Positions 43,205 to 51,607 are shown, counted from the first letter of the stretch. The stretch is 64,000 bases of DNA from HGM11368 sp051883455 (GCA_051883455.1 JBJETT010000008.1:124001-188000), one strand, 5' to 3'. A program made the numbers and translations. Notes: generated from the sequence alone by a model not told the origin.

Positions 43205-44443
43205 TTATTCCATACTTACTACTTCTCGCGGATAGATAGCGTATTTGTCTTGATAATAGTTGTTGTTGACGCTGCTGTAACTGCCGTCGGGTTGGATTGT
43301 GATGACTTTGCAACCTCTCTGTTTGCCCTCCTTGTCAATGCCGATATAGGCAAGATAATCTATGCTCATGCCGTATTCCATATTGACGCCCTTGTAGGTC
43401 AAAGCGATATTGTTGACGTGGTCGTGTCCGAAAAACATAGCTTGCGTACTGCCTAGCTCGACAATCGTCTCAAACATGTCGGTATCTATAGGAGAAGAAA
43501 AAACGTAAGGGTCGCTCTCCTCTACTACCCCGTACAGCCACTGTACGTCCTCGGTATCTTGACAACCCGCTTGCAAATATTGATTGTACGCCTCTCTAGT
43601 CTCAAGCAAAGGTATATGGAAGAATAGCAGCGACTTGAACATAGGGCAATGCTCGTCTATCGCAAGGTTTTCGTTGTGAATTTTGTTGATTTCGTTGGCA
43701 TACCACTCTATTTGGTCGTCGTGGAAAGTGTCGTATTTGGAACTAAACACGGCAAGCAACGCGTCTGTCAACTTGTCGGTCATATACGAGTTGCTGTCCA
43801 TAGTAAACAAGGCTTGGGTGACTATGCCCGCGGAATTTTTGATTTTGATGACGGAATTGCCACAACCGTATAGGTCACCGTCGTCCTCAAATAGGCACTT
43901 AGTCCACCTACTATCGCTATATATATCTGCTACCGCCTGTCTGTCGTAGAAGCTATACCACTCGCTATCGTGGTTGCCGAAGGTGACCGTCCAATATACG
44001 CCCAACTTCTCCATAAGAGTTGCAAAGAGAATAATCTCTTCTTGATTGTTGAAAGTTGCGCCGAAAGCACCCACCGGGAAGACCATATCGCCCGTAACGA
44101 TAACGAGGTCGGGCTTCTCTGCGGTAACCATATTGGCAACGGCGTTGATAGCCTTGTAGTCCTTGGTTTTGGTGAGCCAACCGCCACCAATATGTATATC
44201 TGTGAGTTGCAAAACTTTGAATTCGTCGTCAGTCGTAAAGGTCCAATATCCATCCTCGTAAGTAGGAGTCAACTGTTCCTCGTACTCTACGGCTCTTATC
44301 GACGTCTCGATATACTCCAAGTTGTCCTTGCGGAACTCGATATTGAGAATACCTACCACACCGAGAAATGCCCCAAGGACTAAAATAATCGACGCAATGA
44401 CGATGAGGGCTATTTTGCCCTTGCTTAGTCTTTTCTTTTCCAT
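43205..44443 (-). CDS. Membrane-anchored calcineurin-like metallophosphoesterase
   Basis: A 412-residue protein with one N-terminal helix (about residues 10-33) and an external phosphoesterase domain. The metal-binding blocks appear in order: LTDIHIGGGW, VTGDMVFPVG, TFGNHDSEWYS, FFHIPL and FFGHDHVNN. These bind two metal ions and hydrolyse phosphomono- or diesters. The substrate is not deducible. The start at ATG 44443 follows AAGAAGAGGTGA; a GTG three codons upstream overlaps that site and is less likely. Confidence 0.9.
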   Translation of the reverse strand: MEKKRLSKGKIALIVIASIILVLGAFLGVVGILNIEFRKDNLEYIETSIRAVEYEEQLTPTYEDGYWTFTTDDEFKVLQLTDIHIGGGWLTKTKDYKAINAVANMVTAEKPDLVIVTGDMVFPVGAFGATFNNQEEIILFATLMEKLGVYWTVTFGNHDSEWYSFYDRQAVADIYSDSRWTKCLFEDDGDLYGCGNSVIKIKNSAGIVTQALFTMDSNSYMTDKLTDALLAVFSSKYDTFHDDQIEWYANEINKIHNENLAIDEHCPMFKSLLFFHIPLLETREAYNQYLQAGCQDTEDVQWLYGVVEESDPYVFSSPIDTDMFETIVELGSTQAMFFGHDHVNNIALTYKGVNMEYGMSIDYLAYIGIDKEGKQRGCKVITIQPDGSYSSVNNNYYQDKYAIYPREVVSME

Positions 44444-44542
44444 AAAATTCACCTCTTCTTATACATTTTAGCCCCAAAAGAGTTTTTTTTCAATAAAAAA
44501 TAATAAATTTTACATCTTCTGTACACAATTCGGTCGAAACGT

Positions 44543-44571
44543 TTTACTAAATCTCCTACTTTTGATACAAT
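44543..44571 (+). promoter_or_regulatory. Promoter of the DUF896 gene, giving a leaderless transcript
   Basis: TTTACT (44543-44548), 17-base spacer, TACAAT (44566-44571). The ATG begins seven bases after the -10 box and no Shine-Dalgarno sequence lies between. Confidence 0.6.
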
Positions 44572-44577
44572 AAAGCC

Positions 44578-44778
44578 ATGGTAGATATCAATAGAATTAA
44601 CGAACTAGCCAAAAAGAGTAAGACTGTCGGTCTTACGGAAGAAGAAAAGCAAGAGCAAGCACGTCTTAGGCAAGAATATATAGACGGGTTCAAACGCAAC
44701 TTGCGCGCCCAACTCGACAACTGCTACGTCCTAGACGAGCAAGGCAACAAGACGAAGCTAAAAAAGAAAGACAAATAA
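44578..44778 (+). CDS. DUF896 / YnzC family small protein
   Basis: A 66-residue helical protein, with the family pattern INRINELAKKSKTVGLTEEE, then RQEYIDGFKRNLRAQLDN. Members are common in Bacillota, fold as a two-helix bundle and have no firmly known function (B. subtilis YnzC is linked to the SOS operon of yneA). It is transcribed alone and followed by a strong terminator. Confidence 0.92.
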   Translation: MVDINRINELAKKSKTVGLTEEEKQEQARLRQEYIDGFKRNLRAQLDNCYVLDEQGNKTKLKKKDK

Positions 44779-44792
44779 TTATACGCAAAATC

Positions 44793-44826
44793 GCGACCTG
44801 TACCCTAATAAGTCGATACAGGTCGC
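44793..44826 (+). terminator. Terminator of the DUF896 gene
   Basis: GCGACCTGTA / TACAGGTCGC stem followed by TATTTTTTT. Confidence 0.9.
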
Positions 44827-44943
44827 TATTTTTTTACTATGCAATATTTTTGTTGTCAAATGCAACCAAATTTAACAAAGCGCGTTAAAACCACTTGGTT
44901 GAAGATAGCAAATAGATAAGTTACAATATATTTGGAGGCTGAT

Positions 44944-45354
44944 ATGAAATTTACGTTGAGTGAAAACCTAAAGACCTTGCGCACCAAAAACAAATTGACG
45001 CTCGAAGATGTTGCCGAAATAGCGGGCGTATCTAGACAATCCGTAGCTAAATGGGAGTCGGGAGCAAGTTATCCCGTCATCGACAATCTCGTCACTATCT
45101 CGCAATACTACGGCGTATCGTTGGACGCATTGGTTCACAAGCCTATAGGGTGTCTTGAACAAGTCGACCCGCAAAGCGACAGATATTTGTTTGGGCTGGC
45201 TCACTTAGGCGCAAACGGCACGATAAAATTGCCACCGAAAGCAATAGATATCTTTGAGCTCTCAGAAGGCGACCTATTGCTCGTCGTGGGTGACAAAACG
45301 CAAGGCATTGCCATAGTCAAATGCGACGGCGTAAACGACGTTATTGCCGACTAA
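44944..45354 (+). CDS. XRE helix-turn-helix regulator with AbrB/SpoVT-like C-terminal domain
   Basis: A 136-residue regulator. Residues 5-60 form an XRE-type DNA-binding domain (LKTLRTKNKLTLEDVAEIAG, SRQSVAKWESG). The C-terminus (about 85-130) has the swapped-hairpin pattern GTIKLPPKAIDIFELSEGD, typical of AbrB-like domains in many clostridial XRE proteins. The start is ATG 44944 behind TTGGAGG; a TTG four codons upstream overlaps that site. TTGAAG-N17-TACAAT upstream is a plausible promoter. The next gene, 17 bases downstream, is probably in the same operon. Confidence 0.9.
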   Translation: MKFTLSENLKTLRTKNKLTLEDVAEIAGVSRQSVAKWESGASYPVIDNLVTISQYYGVSLDALVHKPIGCLEQVDPQSDRYLFGLAHLGANGTIKLPPKAIDIFELSEGDLLLVVGDKTQGIAIVKCDGVNDVIAD

Positions 45355-45371
45355 AATCAAGGAGGTGTGGT

Positions 45372-45551
45372 ATGGAATTCGTAAAAATAGACTTTGACAA
45401 CAACAAAATGTGCAACGCCAAACTGAGCGGACATAGAGAGATAATCGAAAAATACGTGAATGACGGATACAATTATCTCGGCTTTGTGCCCGTAAAGCTC
45501 GGTCCAAGCGGAAAAATACTCTCTATCGAGTTGATATTTAACAAAAAATAA
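45372..45551 (+). CDS. DUF4177-like small protein
   Basis: A 59-residue protein starting behind AAGGAGGTG. The pattern REIIEKYVNDGYNYLGFVPV followed by GKILSIELIFNKK resembles DUF4177 proteins, which have an unknown function and often stand next to small regulators. Probably co-transcribed with the XRE-AbrB gene. Confidence 0.8.
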   Translation: MEFVKIDFDNNKMCNAKLSGHREIIEKYVNDGYNYLGFVPVKLGPSGKILSIELIFNKK

Positions 45552-45628
45552 TCAATAAGAGATTATTATCATAACTAAAGTGGCAATCGGCTATCAGTAT
45601 TTAGCCTATACCCTACTTATAAAAAGTG

Positions 45629-45653
45629 TCGCACCTATCGTTGGTAGGTGCGA
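45629..45653 (+). terminator. Terminator after the DUF4177 gene
   Basis: TCGCACCTA / TAGGTGCGA stem with a short loop. The T tract is weak on both strands. Confidence 0.6.
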
Positions 45654-45685
45654 TTAGCTTACACATAAGAATGTAAATTAAATTA

Positions 45686-46789
45686 TTATTTGTTTATAGG
45701 CTGAAAGATAATGATATTATCTGCATAAGATTTTGATTGCAACTCTTTAAGTTCTATTCCTGTTTCTGATTTAATAATTTGATAATATAGCGTACCGTTT
45801 ACCCCTACACTATAAAATACATTATTAACTTTGTATTTATCTTTTCCTACTTCAAGATAGTAATCTTTTGCTTTAAATAATTTCATGTCACTTAGTTTAG
45901 TAAATTCTTTTCCAAAAGAAACTCTATCGTCAAAATCAATAATTTTATAGTGTATTTCATTGTCAATACTTTGAATAATTACATTATACTCATTTTTGAG
46001 CCAATAATAGTTTGTTTTTGAGATGGTGTCATCAACATATAGTATACCATTTTTTGACTGTATTGCAATGATACCTTGTTGCGTATATAAATTAAAATTA
46101 AATATAATACAGTCATTATTATATGCTAATATCCCCTCACAATCGCTCCAATAGTTGGTAAATAGATTTTTAATACCAATAATTAACTCAGTATTATCCA
46201 GTTTTGTAGATACCCCATTCAACATAATATTAGGAATTGAATACCTTGATTGAAATTCATAAACATTGTTTCTTGAATCGACAATATATTTATCACGGAT
46301 TGTAGTATATACCACTTTGTTTTCATTGTCTATAGAATCTATTAAATCATTAGCAACATAAGTCCAACCATAATTATCAAATACCGCATTATTTACTTTA
46401 CAATCTTTATTTGGCAAAATATCAGTAAATGTCAAGCATTGATTTTCATTTGTTTTTATAATATAATAATACCCCTTTTCATCTACTACGAGACCATTAT
46501 GAAAAGATTTGATATAAAAGTTTTCGATTTTATAGATAAATCCGGTTTCATTATCAATTACAAAAGAAGCAGTCAAATTACTACTAAAATAGTCTGTTTT
46601 GTCAAATTCGGCTACTCCATTTTCATCGTAGGTCATAGAAGAAGGTCGTACTGTTATATCTTCATATTCTATCTCTTTATTTGAATTGAAATATGGATAT
46701 ATTCCCGAATTGTCTACCCTTGCAATAAATTGTAAAAACGTGTATCTTTTGGTGGTATACACTTTATTGATTTGAGCATCTAAATCTTC
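45686..46789 (-). pseudogene. 3' part of an AT-rich lipoprotein gene, cut off by an in-frame TAA
   Basis: The frame continues directly from the TAA at 46790-46792 as EDLDAQINK (nine codons) and VYTTKRYTFLQFIARVDNSG, then runs about 360 more residues with no frame shift. It has no ribosome binding site of its own; an internal GTG at 46762 is the only start. The protein is Tyr/Asn/Ile-rich, with strand-like segments such as IDNETGFIYKIENFYI and SKNGILYVDD that suggest a beta-propeller or repeated beta-strand fold. No family was recognised. Base composition is clearly more AT-rich than the neighbours, which suggests transfer. Confidence 0.75.
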
Positions 46790-47338
46790 TTATGTAATTA
46801 TACTGTCAGTTGTGATGAGATGACCATTATTGTCATATATTTCTTCTGTAGTAGATGTATTTTTCTTAAAAGTAACCTCTGAAATGCTATTTTCGTTATA
46901 TTCAACATTTCCATTATAATATTGTTCAGTTGTTTGAAATAAGGAATACTTAGGTTTTCTTTGATTATCCTTTGAAATCGTATCATCTAATAGTGTTGAA
47001 GACAACATAGATACTTTTGTGTTGAGAGTTGGATTGACATTGGCATTTTCTATATCTTCACCTGATTGTTTTATTCCATAAGCGGTAACGCTGTTTGTAT
47101 CGACCATTAAGTCACTTAGAAAATTTAGGGAAAACTGTGTAACGTTAATATTGGTGTTTTGATCATTATCACCTTGTTCGTTATTGTTTTCTTCATTATT
47201 GCCTTGGTTGTTATTATCCTCTCCCTCTTCTATCGGCGAAATAGATTCTTTGAGAGATTTATTGCATCCGACAAATAACATTAACATAATTGACAATATC
47301 AATATGATAGAAATAAAAATTGTAATACTATTTTTCAT
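46790..47338 (-). CDS. Putative lipoprotein, 5' part of an interrupted gene
   Basis: 182 residues: a lipoprotein signal ending in MLMLFVGC (Cys about residue 25), an Asn/Glu/Gly-rich low-complexity linker (EEGEDNNNQGNNEENNNEQG), then an extracellular domain that is cut at TTDSIIT by TAA. The same frame continues beyond. A TGGGAGG site precedes the start. It is divergent from the XRE gene at 47421, and its promoter contains one of two matching palindromes. If not read through, the product is truncated; the intact form would have about 550 residues. Confidence 0.7.
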   Translation of the reverse strand: MKNSITIFISIILILSIMLMLFVGCNKSLKESISPIEEGEDNNNQGNNEENNNEQGDNDQNTNINVTQFSLNFLSDLMVDTNSVTAYGIKQSGEDIENANVNPTLNTKVSMLSSTLLDDTISKDNQRKPKYSLFQTTEQYYNGNVEYNENSISEVTFKKNTSTTEEIYDNNGHLITTDSIIT

Positions 47339-47356
47339 AATAATCCTCCCATAAAT

Positions 47357-47385
47357 ATGTTATACGAGAATTATTCGTAAGTCAA
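47357..47385 (-). promoter_or_regulatory. Lipoprotein promoter with an operator filling the spacer
   Basis: TTGACT (47380-47385), spacer 47363-47379, TAACAT (47357-47362). The spacer is exactly the imperfect palindrome TACGAGAATTATTCGTA. Confidence 0.65.
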
Positions 47386-47391
47386 CTATAA

Positions 47392-47408
47392 TACGAACTT
47401 ATTTCGTA
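47392..47408. promoter_or_regulatory. Second TACGA-N7-TCGTA operator, in front of the XRE gene
   Basis: TACGAACTTATTTCGTA, flanked by a further A/T pair on each side (47391-47409). It has the same half-sites and spacing as the palindrome at 47363-47379, with centres 29 bp apart. The likely binder is the XRE protein coded 12 bases downstream. Confidence 0.65.
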
Positions 47409-47420
47409 TTATATAGGTGT

Positions 47421-47627
47421 ATGGATAAAATAGTAGCAGAAAGAATAAAAGAAATAAGAATTGAAAACAAATTATCACAAACAAAATTCGGGGATTTTTT
47501 ATACGTATCTCAAGATACCGTTTCTCTTTGGGAAAACGCTAAATCTTTGCCCAATGCCGAACAAATAGTTGAGATTTGCAGGCGTTTTAGCGTTTCGGCA
47601 GACTATCTTCTCGGTTTAGTTGATTAG
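47421..47627 (+). CDS. XRE-family helix-turn-helix regulator
   Basis: A 68-residue protein consisting of one HTH_3 domain: ERIKEIRIENKLSQTKFGDF, YVSQDTVSLWENAKSLPNAE and SVSADYLLGL. Such minimal Cro/CI-like proteins repress their own and neighbouring promoters. It is divergent from the lipoprotein gene, and two similar palindromes lie between them. AGGTG lies only one base from the ATG, so the ribosome binding site is poor. Confidence 0.9.
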   Translation: MDKIVAERIKEIRIENKLSQTKFGDFLYVSQDTVSLWENAKSLPNAEQIVEICRRFSVSADYLLGLVD

Positions 47628-47661
47628 TTTTGATGTCGAAAACTTATTTTGATAAAATAAA

Positions 47662-47686
47662 AAACCAAGTCAAATCGACTTGGTTT
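47662..47686. terminator. Bidirectional terminator between the XRE gene and tRNA-Thr
   Basis: AAACCAAGTC / GACTTGGTTT stem with T runs on both strands. It closes the asnS-tRNA transcript on the minus strand. Confidence 0.88.
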
Positions 47687-47688
47687 TT

Positions 47689-47764
47689 TGGAGCTGATAG
47701 GCAGATTCGAACTGCCGACCTGTTCATTACGAGTGAACCGCTCTACCGACTGAGCCATATCAGC
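47689..47764 (-). tRNA. tRNA-Thr (anticodon CGT)
   Basis: The minus strand gives a full cloverleaf: acceptor GCTGATA / TATCAGC, D arm GCTC...GAGC, anticodon stem GTTCA / TGAAC with loop CTCGTAA (anticodon CGT, reading ACG), T arm GGCAG-TTCGAAT-CTGCC, and an encoded CCA end. It begins 24 bases after asnS, so the two are probably co-transcribed. Confidence 0.95.
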
Positions 47765-47788
47765 ATATCGGAGGTTGCCCTCCTTATT

Positions 47789-49177
47789 CTAGAAGTCCGC
47801 GTTGCCCGTAGTACGTGCAAACGGTATTACGTCACGGATATTTTGCATACCCGTCATATACATTATCAATCTCTCGAAGCCTAGACCGAAGCCTGCGTGC
47901 TTGACACCGCCGTAGCGACGAAGGTCGAGATACCACCAATAGTCCTCTTCTTTGAGTCCCAATTCTTTGATACGCTCGGTGAGAAGGTCAAGACGCTCTT
48001 CTCTTTGGCTACCGCCGATGATTTCGCCTACGCCCGGCACCAACAAGTCAACCGCAGCCACCGTCTTGCCGTCGTCATTTAGACGCATATAGAAGGCTTT
48101 GATTTCTTTAGGATAGTCGGTGACGAATACAGGCTTTTTGAATACTTGCTCCGTCAAAAATCTCTCGTGCTCGGTCTGCAAGTCTGCACCCCAATATACA
48201 GGGAATTGGAACTGCTCCTTATGCTTCTCAAGTATCTCTACCGCCTCGGTGTAGGTGACCGTAGCAAAGTCGGAATCTACTATGCTTTGCAATCTTTCAA
48301 GCAAACCTTTGTCCATAAAGTTGTTGAAAAATTCCATCTCTTGAGGGCATCTCTCCAACACTTTGGCAATGACGTATTTGATCATATCCCTTGCCAAGTC
48401 CATATCGTCCTTGAGGTCTGCAAAGGCAATCTCAGGCTCTATCATCCAAAACTCCGCGGCGTGTCTCTGCGTATAGCTCTTCTCCGCTCTAAAAGTAGGT
48501 CCGAAGGTGTACACGCTTCTAAATGCCAAAGCGTAACACTCTGCGCTGAGCTGTCCGCTAACCGTGAGGTTGGCTGGTTTGCCAAAGAAGTCCTTAGAAT
48601 AGTCTACGTTGCCGTTGTCGTCTAGAGGCGGATTTTTGGCGTCAAGAGTGGTAACTCTAAACATCTCTCCCGCACCCTCGCAGTCACTTGAGGTGATGAG
48701 AGGCGTGTTGACGTAGACAAAGTTCCTCGATGCAAAAAACTCGTGTATTGCTTGCGCCGCTACCGAACGGACTCTAAACACCGCCAAAAAGGTGTTGGTC
48801 CTAGGTCTAAGGTGTGCAATCTCTCTCAAAAACTCAAGACTATGACGCTTTTTTTGCAAAGGATAGTTAGGTGACGAAGCTCCTTCTACGACTATCTTGG
48901 TGGCTTTGATTTCGTAAGGTTGTTTATTCTGCGGTGTAAGCACCACTTCTCCCTCAACGCTCAAGCCTGCGCCCACGTTCTGAGCGACGATAGTCTTGTA
49001 GTTGTCAAGCGTGGTATCGAGCACAATCTGTACCGATTTGAAGTTGCTACCGTCGTTGAGTTCGATAAAAGCAAAGTTCTTGCTATCTCTTATCGTCCTG
49101 ACCCAACCGCATACTTCTACGCTCTGTCCGCCAAGCCCTTCAAATTTTGATGCCAATTCTTTGAGAGTCAACTTCAT
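47789..49177 (-). CDS. asnS: Asparaginyl-tRNA synthetase
   Basis: A 462-residue class IIb synthetase that charges tRNA-Asn. An N-terminal OB-fold anticodon-binding domain comes first (VEVCGWVRTIRDSKNFAFIE), then the catalytic core with motif 2 (FRAEKSYTQRHAAEFWMIEPE) and motif 3 (GFGLGFERLIMYMTG). The sequence and length match AsnRS rather than AspRS, which carries an extra insertion domain. AGAAGGT precedes the start. Confidence 0.96.
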   Translation of the reverse strand: MKLTLKELASKFEGLGGQSVEVCGWVRTIRDSKNFAFIELNDGSNFKSVQIVLDTTLDNYKTIVAQNVGAGLSVEGEVVLTPQNKQPYEIKATKIVVEGASSPNYPLQKKRHSLEFLREIAHLRPRTNTFLAVFRVRSVAAQAIHEFFASRNFVYVNTPLITSSDCEGAGEMFRVTTLDAKNPPLDDNGNVDYSKDFFGKPANLTVSGQLSAECYALAFRSVYTFGPTFRAEKSYTQRHAAEFWMIEPEIAFADLKDDMDLARDMIKYVIAKVLERCPQEMEFFNNFMDKGLLERLQSIVDSDFATVTYTEAVEILEKHKEQFQFPVYWGADLQTEHERFLTEQVFKKPVFVTDYPKEIKAFYMRLNDDGKTVAAVDLLVPGVGEIIGGSQREERLDLLTERIKELGLKEEDYWWYLDLRRYGGVKHAGFGLGFERLIMYMTGMQNIRDVIPFARTTGNADF

Positions 49178-49282
49178 CGTGCTACCTTCTTGATTATCCT
49201 GCTAAGTATTATAACACACAATATAGGTTTTGTAAATTATAAATTATAATATTTTCGCTTCTTTTTTCAATAACATAGTCGT

Positions 49283-49386
49283 CTAAAAAGCCGTGTCGTA
49301 GCGCCTTGCAAGCTTGCAATAGCGCTAATAGCCTGCCTCGGCGCCTATGCGACGTCGTTCAAGGCTACTTATCCGACAGCTTTTAG
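49283..49386. other. Potential three-way-junction structure of unknown function
   Basis: Outer stem: CTAAAAAGC (49283-49291) with GCTTTTAG (49379-49386), and TGTCG (49294-49298) with CGACA (49374-49378). Inner hairpin 1: TAGCGC (49299-49304) with GCGCTA (49322-49327), enclosing the 14-bp palindrome at 49306-49319 (TTGCAAGCTTGCAA). Inner hairpin 2: TAGCC (49329-49333) with GGCTA (49363-49367). The word AAAAAGCCGT is also at the edge of the repeat cluster near 1896-1906. Confidence 0.45.
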
Positions 49387-49432
49387 GTATTTACCACGCA
49401 AACTGCGTTACGCACCAATATAATCGTCATAG

Positions 49433-49651
49433 AAAAAAACTGCCGTCGATATCATATCGACGGCTTGATTTCGGCGACCTATACGAACTATTTATAACCC
49501 GCTGAAAGCAGGTGGGTACGCTGTGCAAGTATTCAGTAATCCTCATACTATCCCGACGGATAAACTCTTATAGAGTAAAGGCACGCCCTAGTCCTTACAA
49601 CTCCGCATTCCCTTTTAGATAGTTGCGGTACAATAAGAATCATATAGGTCA
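49433..49651 (-). ncRNA. ssrS: Probable 6S RNA
   Basis: No reading frame. A minus-strand promoter TTGTAA-N17-TATACT (-10 at 49657-49662) leads to a transcript starting near 49651. Its 5' end GTGACCTATA pairs over ten positions with TATAGGTCGC near 49474-49483. In between lie a large internal bubble and the stretch ACCCACCTGCTTTCAGCGGGT, as in 6S RNAs. A strong terminator (GCCGTCGATAT / ATATCGACGGC, then TTTTTTT) ends it near 49433. Length, closed-rod shape and position by itself all fit 6S, the RNA that binds sigma-A RNA polymerase. A different structured RNA cannot be excluded. Confidence 0.6.
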
Positions 49652-49725
49652 CTTATAGTATAACTCATTGCAAGGCTAATTACAATACTTTTATCAATAT
49701 TTTACATTTGCCATATTTTGACAAA

Positions 49726-50697
49726 TTATTCGATATTCTCGAGCACGGCGTCCTTGTATTCTTTGGTCGGGTCGATAACTCTTTGGTGATCGATATAATA
49801 TCTAAGGTTGTTGTGATGATAAAAGTACACCAATTCATAGGTCTGTATAAAGAGCAAACCTACTACGAAAAGTATAGGTATTGATATGCCTATCGTCACC
49901 ACTACGGAAGCAGCTAATAGAATATCGAATATCATATACATTGCAAATTCGCCACCAAATACCCCCGCAAAGGTCTTAGGCAAATCTTTGGTGCTATTAC
50001 TGAGTGCAACGCCAACCGACACGTCCTTGGCAACCATATTAGGAAGCCACATTGCAAACAAAGCTCTCTTGCTGCTGACGCTAATCATTATTGCAAGATA
50101 ACCTACCATTGCGCCAAACAACTTATTGGCTTTGGCTACCAACAAAGCAAGTCCTACCGATACGCCGATGGTTACTGCATAATATAAAATCGACAGCGAA
50201 ACGCAAGAAAAGCCGAATGCAAGACCCCTTTTGAGATTGCGTAGCATATTGCTCAAAAATCCGTCCTTACCGTTGCACGACATAAAGGTATTGAGTATGC
50301 TAGCCGTTGTATATCTCATCACCGATACGACTACGCAGAATAGATATATCAATATGCCGAGCAATACGAAACTTACGGCAACGCGGGTGGTATACTCGAC
50401 TATCGTGTCTTTGAGCAGTTGGAACTTGGCAAGCAGTTGGTCTAACGTAAGATATCCCGGAGCGCTCTCCCCTTCGATATCCGTGTCAAAGCCTTTAAGT
50501 AACCCTTGCACGTAGTTGATAGTGCTCTTGATGAGGTGCATATCGTTGATTTCTTTTATCATATCGCTGAGCGTAGGATATATGGTGACCATACCTATGG
50601 CAAATAGTACCAAAAATACTATAATCATAAACAAAAGCAGCTTGTAAATCAAACTAAATTTAGTCGTAAAGACCGTCGTAGTACTGTTGAATACCAT
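49726..50697 (-). CDS. Hypothetical membrane protein
   Basis: A 323-residue protein with about six hydrophobic segments (clusters near residues 20-50, 100-125, 160-190, 190-215, 255-290). An amphipathic loop stands between the first and second. No family was recognised. I place the start at 50697 (MVFNSTTT), where TAATG overlaps the stop of the upstream gene and GGGGGT gives a ribosome binding site; an ATG five codons upstream at 50712 is possible. It is coupled to the preceding membrane protein gene, which has similar size and layout, so the two may form a heteromeric complex. Confidence 0.7.
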   Translation of the reverse strand: MVFNSTTTVFTTKFSLIYKLLLFMIIVFLVLFAIGMVTIYPTLSDMIKEINDMHLIKSTINYVQGLLKGFDTDIEGESAPGYLTLDQLLAKFQLLKDTIVEYTTRVAVSFVLLGILIYLFCVVVSVMRYTTASILNTFMSCNGKDGFLSNMLRNLKRGLAFGFSCVSLSILYYAVTIGVSVGLALLVAKANKLFGAMVGYLAIMISVSSKRALFAMWLPNMVAKDVSVGVALSNSTKDLPKTFAGVFGGEFAMYMIFDILLAASVVVTIGISIPILFVVGLLFIQTYELVYFYHHNNLRYYIDHQRVIDPTKEYKDAVLENIE

Positions 50698-51536
50698 TAT
50701 TTCAACCCCCATTCTTTGTAAGTTGCGAGGTCCTCTCGCTCCATATCGTTGATATCGAAAAATATAGTGTAAACCAAAGGCAAACCTATCATAAATACCG
50801 CCTCGTAGTACATAACGTTGACTAAATATTGCAACAATCCGCTACCCGGGAAGTGCAACAAATTGACTAGCAAAACGGGAATAATTAGTCCGACGAAAGG
50901 CAAAGCAATGGCAAGCATTATGCTAAAAATATGCGATATCGTTTCGCTGACCGATATGCTGAGCGACTTGAACACGCCGAAACCTTTGATAGTCATATTA
51001 GGAAAAGTGGTGATAAACATACACACCACGAATAGCAATACGAATAGCAACACCAACATTGTGATGACGGTCAGCACTATAAATACGGCGTGCGAAGCCA
51101 CCTTGAACCAAATAAACGAGAATATCGACAACAACAGAGCAAAGATTTGCATCAGCACAGTCAACTCAATCGTTATCATCACTATTGGCAAAAAGAAGCT
51201 GTTGACCTTATTCCAAAAGTTGCCCATACTGTTGCGATATTCTACCCCGTATCTCATACGGCGTTGGATAGAACCCGCCATTGCGCTAAGACAAACGCCA
51301 CCTACAATGAGCGCCAACAAAAATACCAATATCCAGCCGGGACCGTTGATTGAGTCTATCGCCTTGTATATCTCGCCAAAACCATGCACGTCTTGGCTAC
51401 TACTGCTCATCAAAAAGTTGAAAATGCTGGCAGGATTGTACACCAGCGGATACAGCAAAGCCGGCGCTAAAGCGTACAAAAACATCTTTAGAGAATTATG
51501 CTTGAGAAAACTGTATGTCAGTTTTAGATATTTCAT
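50697..51536 (-). CDS. Hypothetical membrane protein
   Basis: A 279-residue integral membrane protein with about six helices (LYALAPALLYPLVY, WILVFLLALIVGGVCL, ALLLSIFSFIWF, a very hydrophobic VLTVITMLVLLFVLLFVVCM, and two more). AAAGGAG precedes the start. It overlaps the next gene by one base (TAATG). No conserved catalytic or transporter motif was seen. The upstream HAD gene is 71 bases away. Confidence 0.7.
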   Translation of the reverse strand: MKYLKLTYSFLKHNSLKMFLYALAPALLYPLVYNPASIFNFLMSSSSQDVHGFGEIYKAIDSINGPGWILVFLLALIVGGVCLSAMAGSIQRRMRYGVEYRNSMGNFWNKVNSFFLPIVMITIELTVLMQIFALLLSIFSFIWFKVASHAVFIVLTVITMLVLLFVLLFVVCMFITTFPNMTIKGFGVFKSLSISVSETISHIFSIMLAIALPFVGLIIPVLLVNLLHFPGSGLLQYLVNVMYYEAVFMIGLPLVYTIFFDINDMEREDLATYKEWGLK

Positions 51537-51607
51537 TTTTGCTCCTTTACCCGCGTATGCTCAAAATCGAGCCTTCCTTCCGCCTTGCAGGTATGTCGGC
51601 GGACGGG

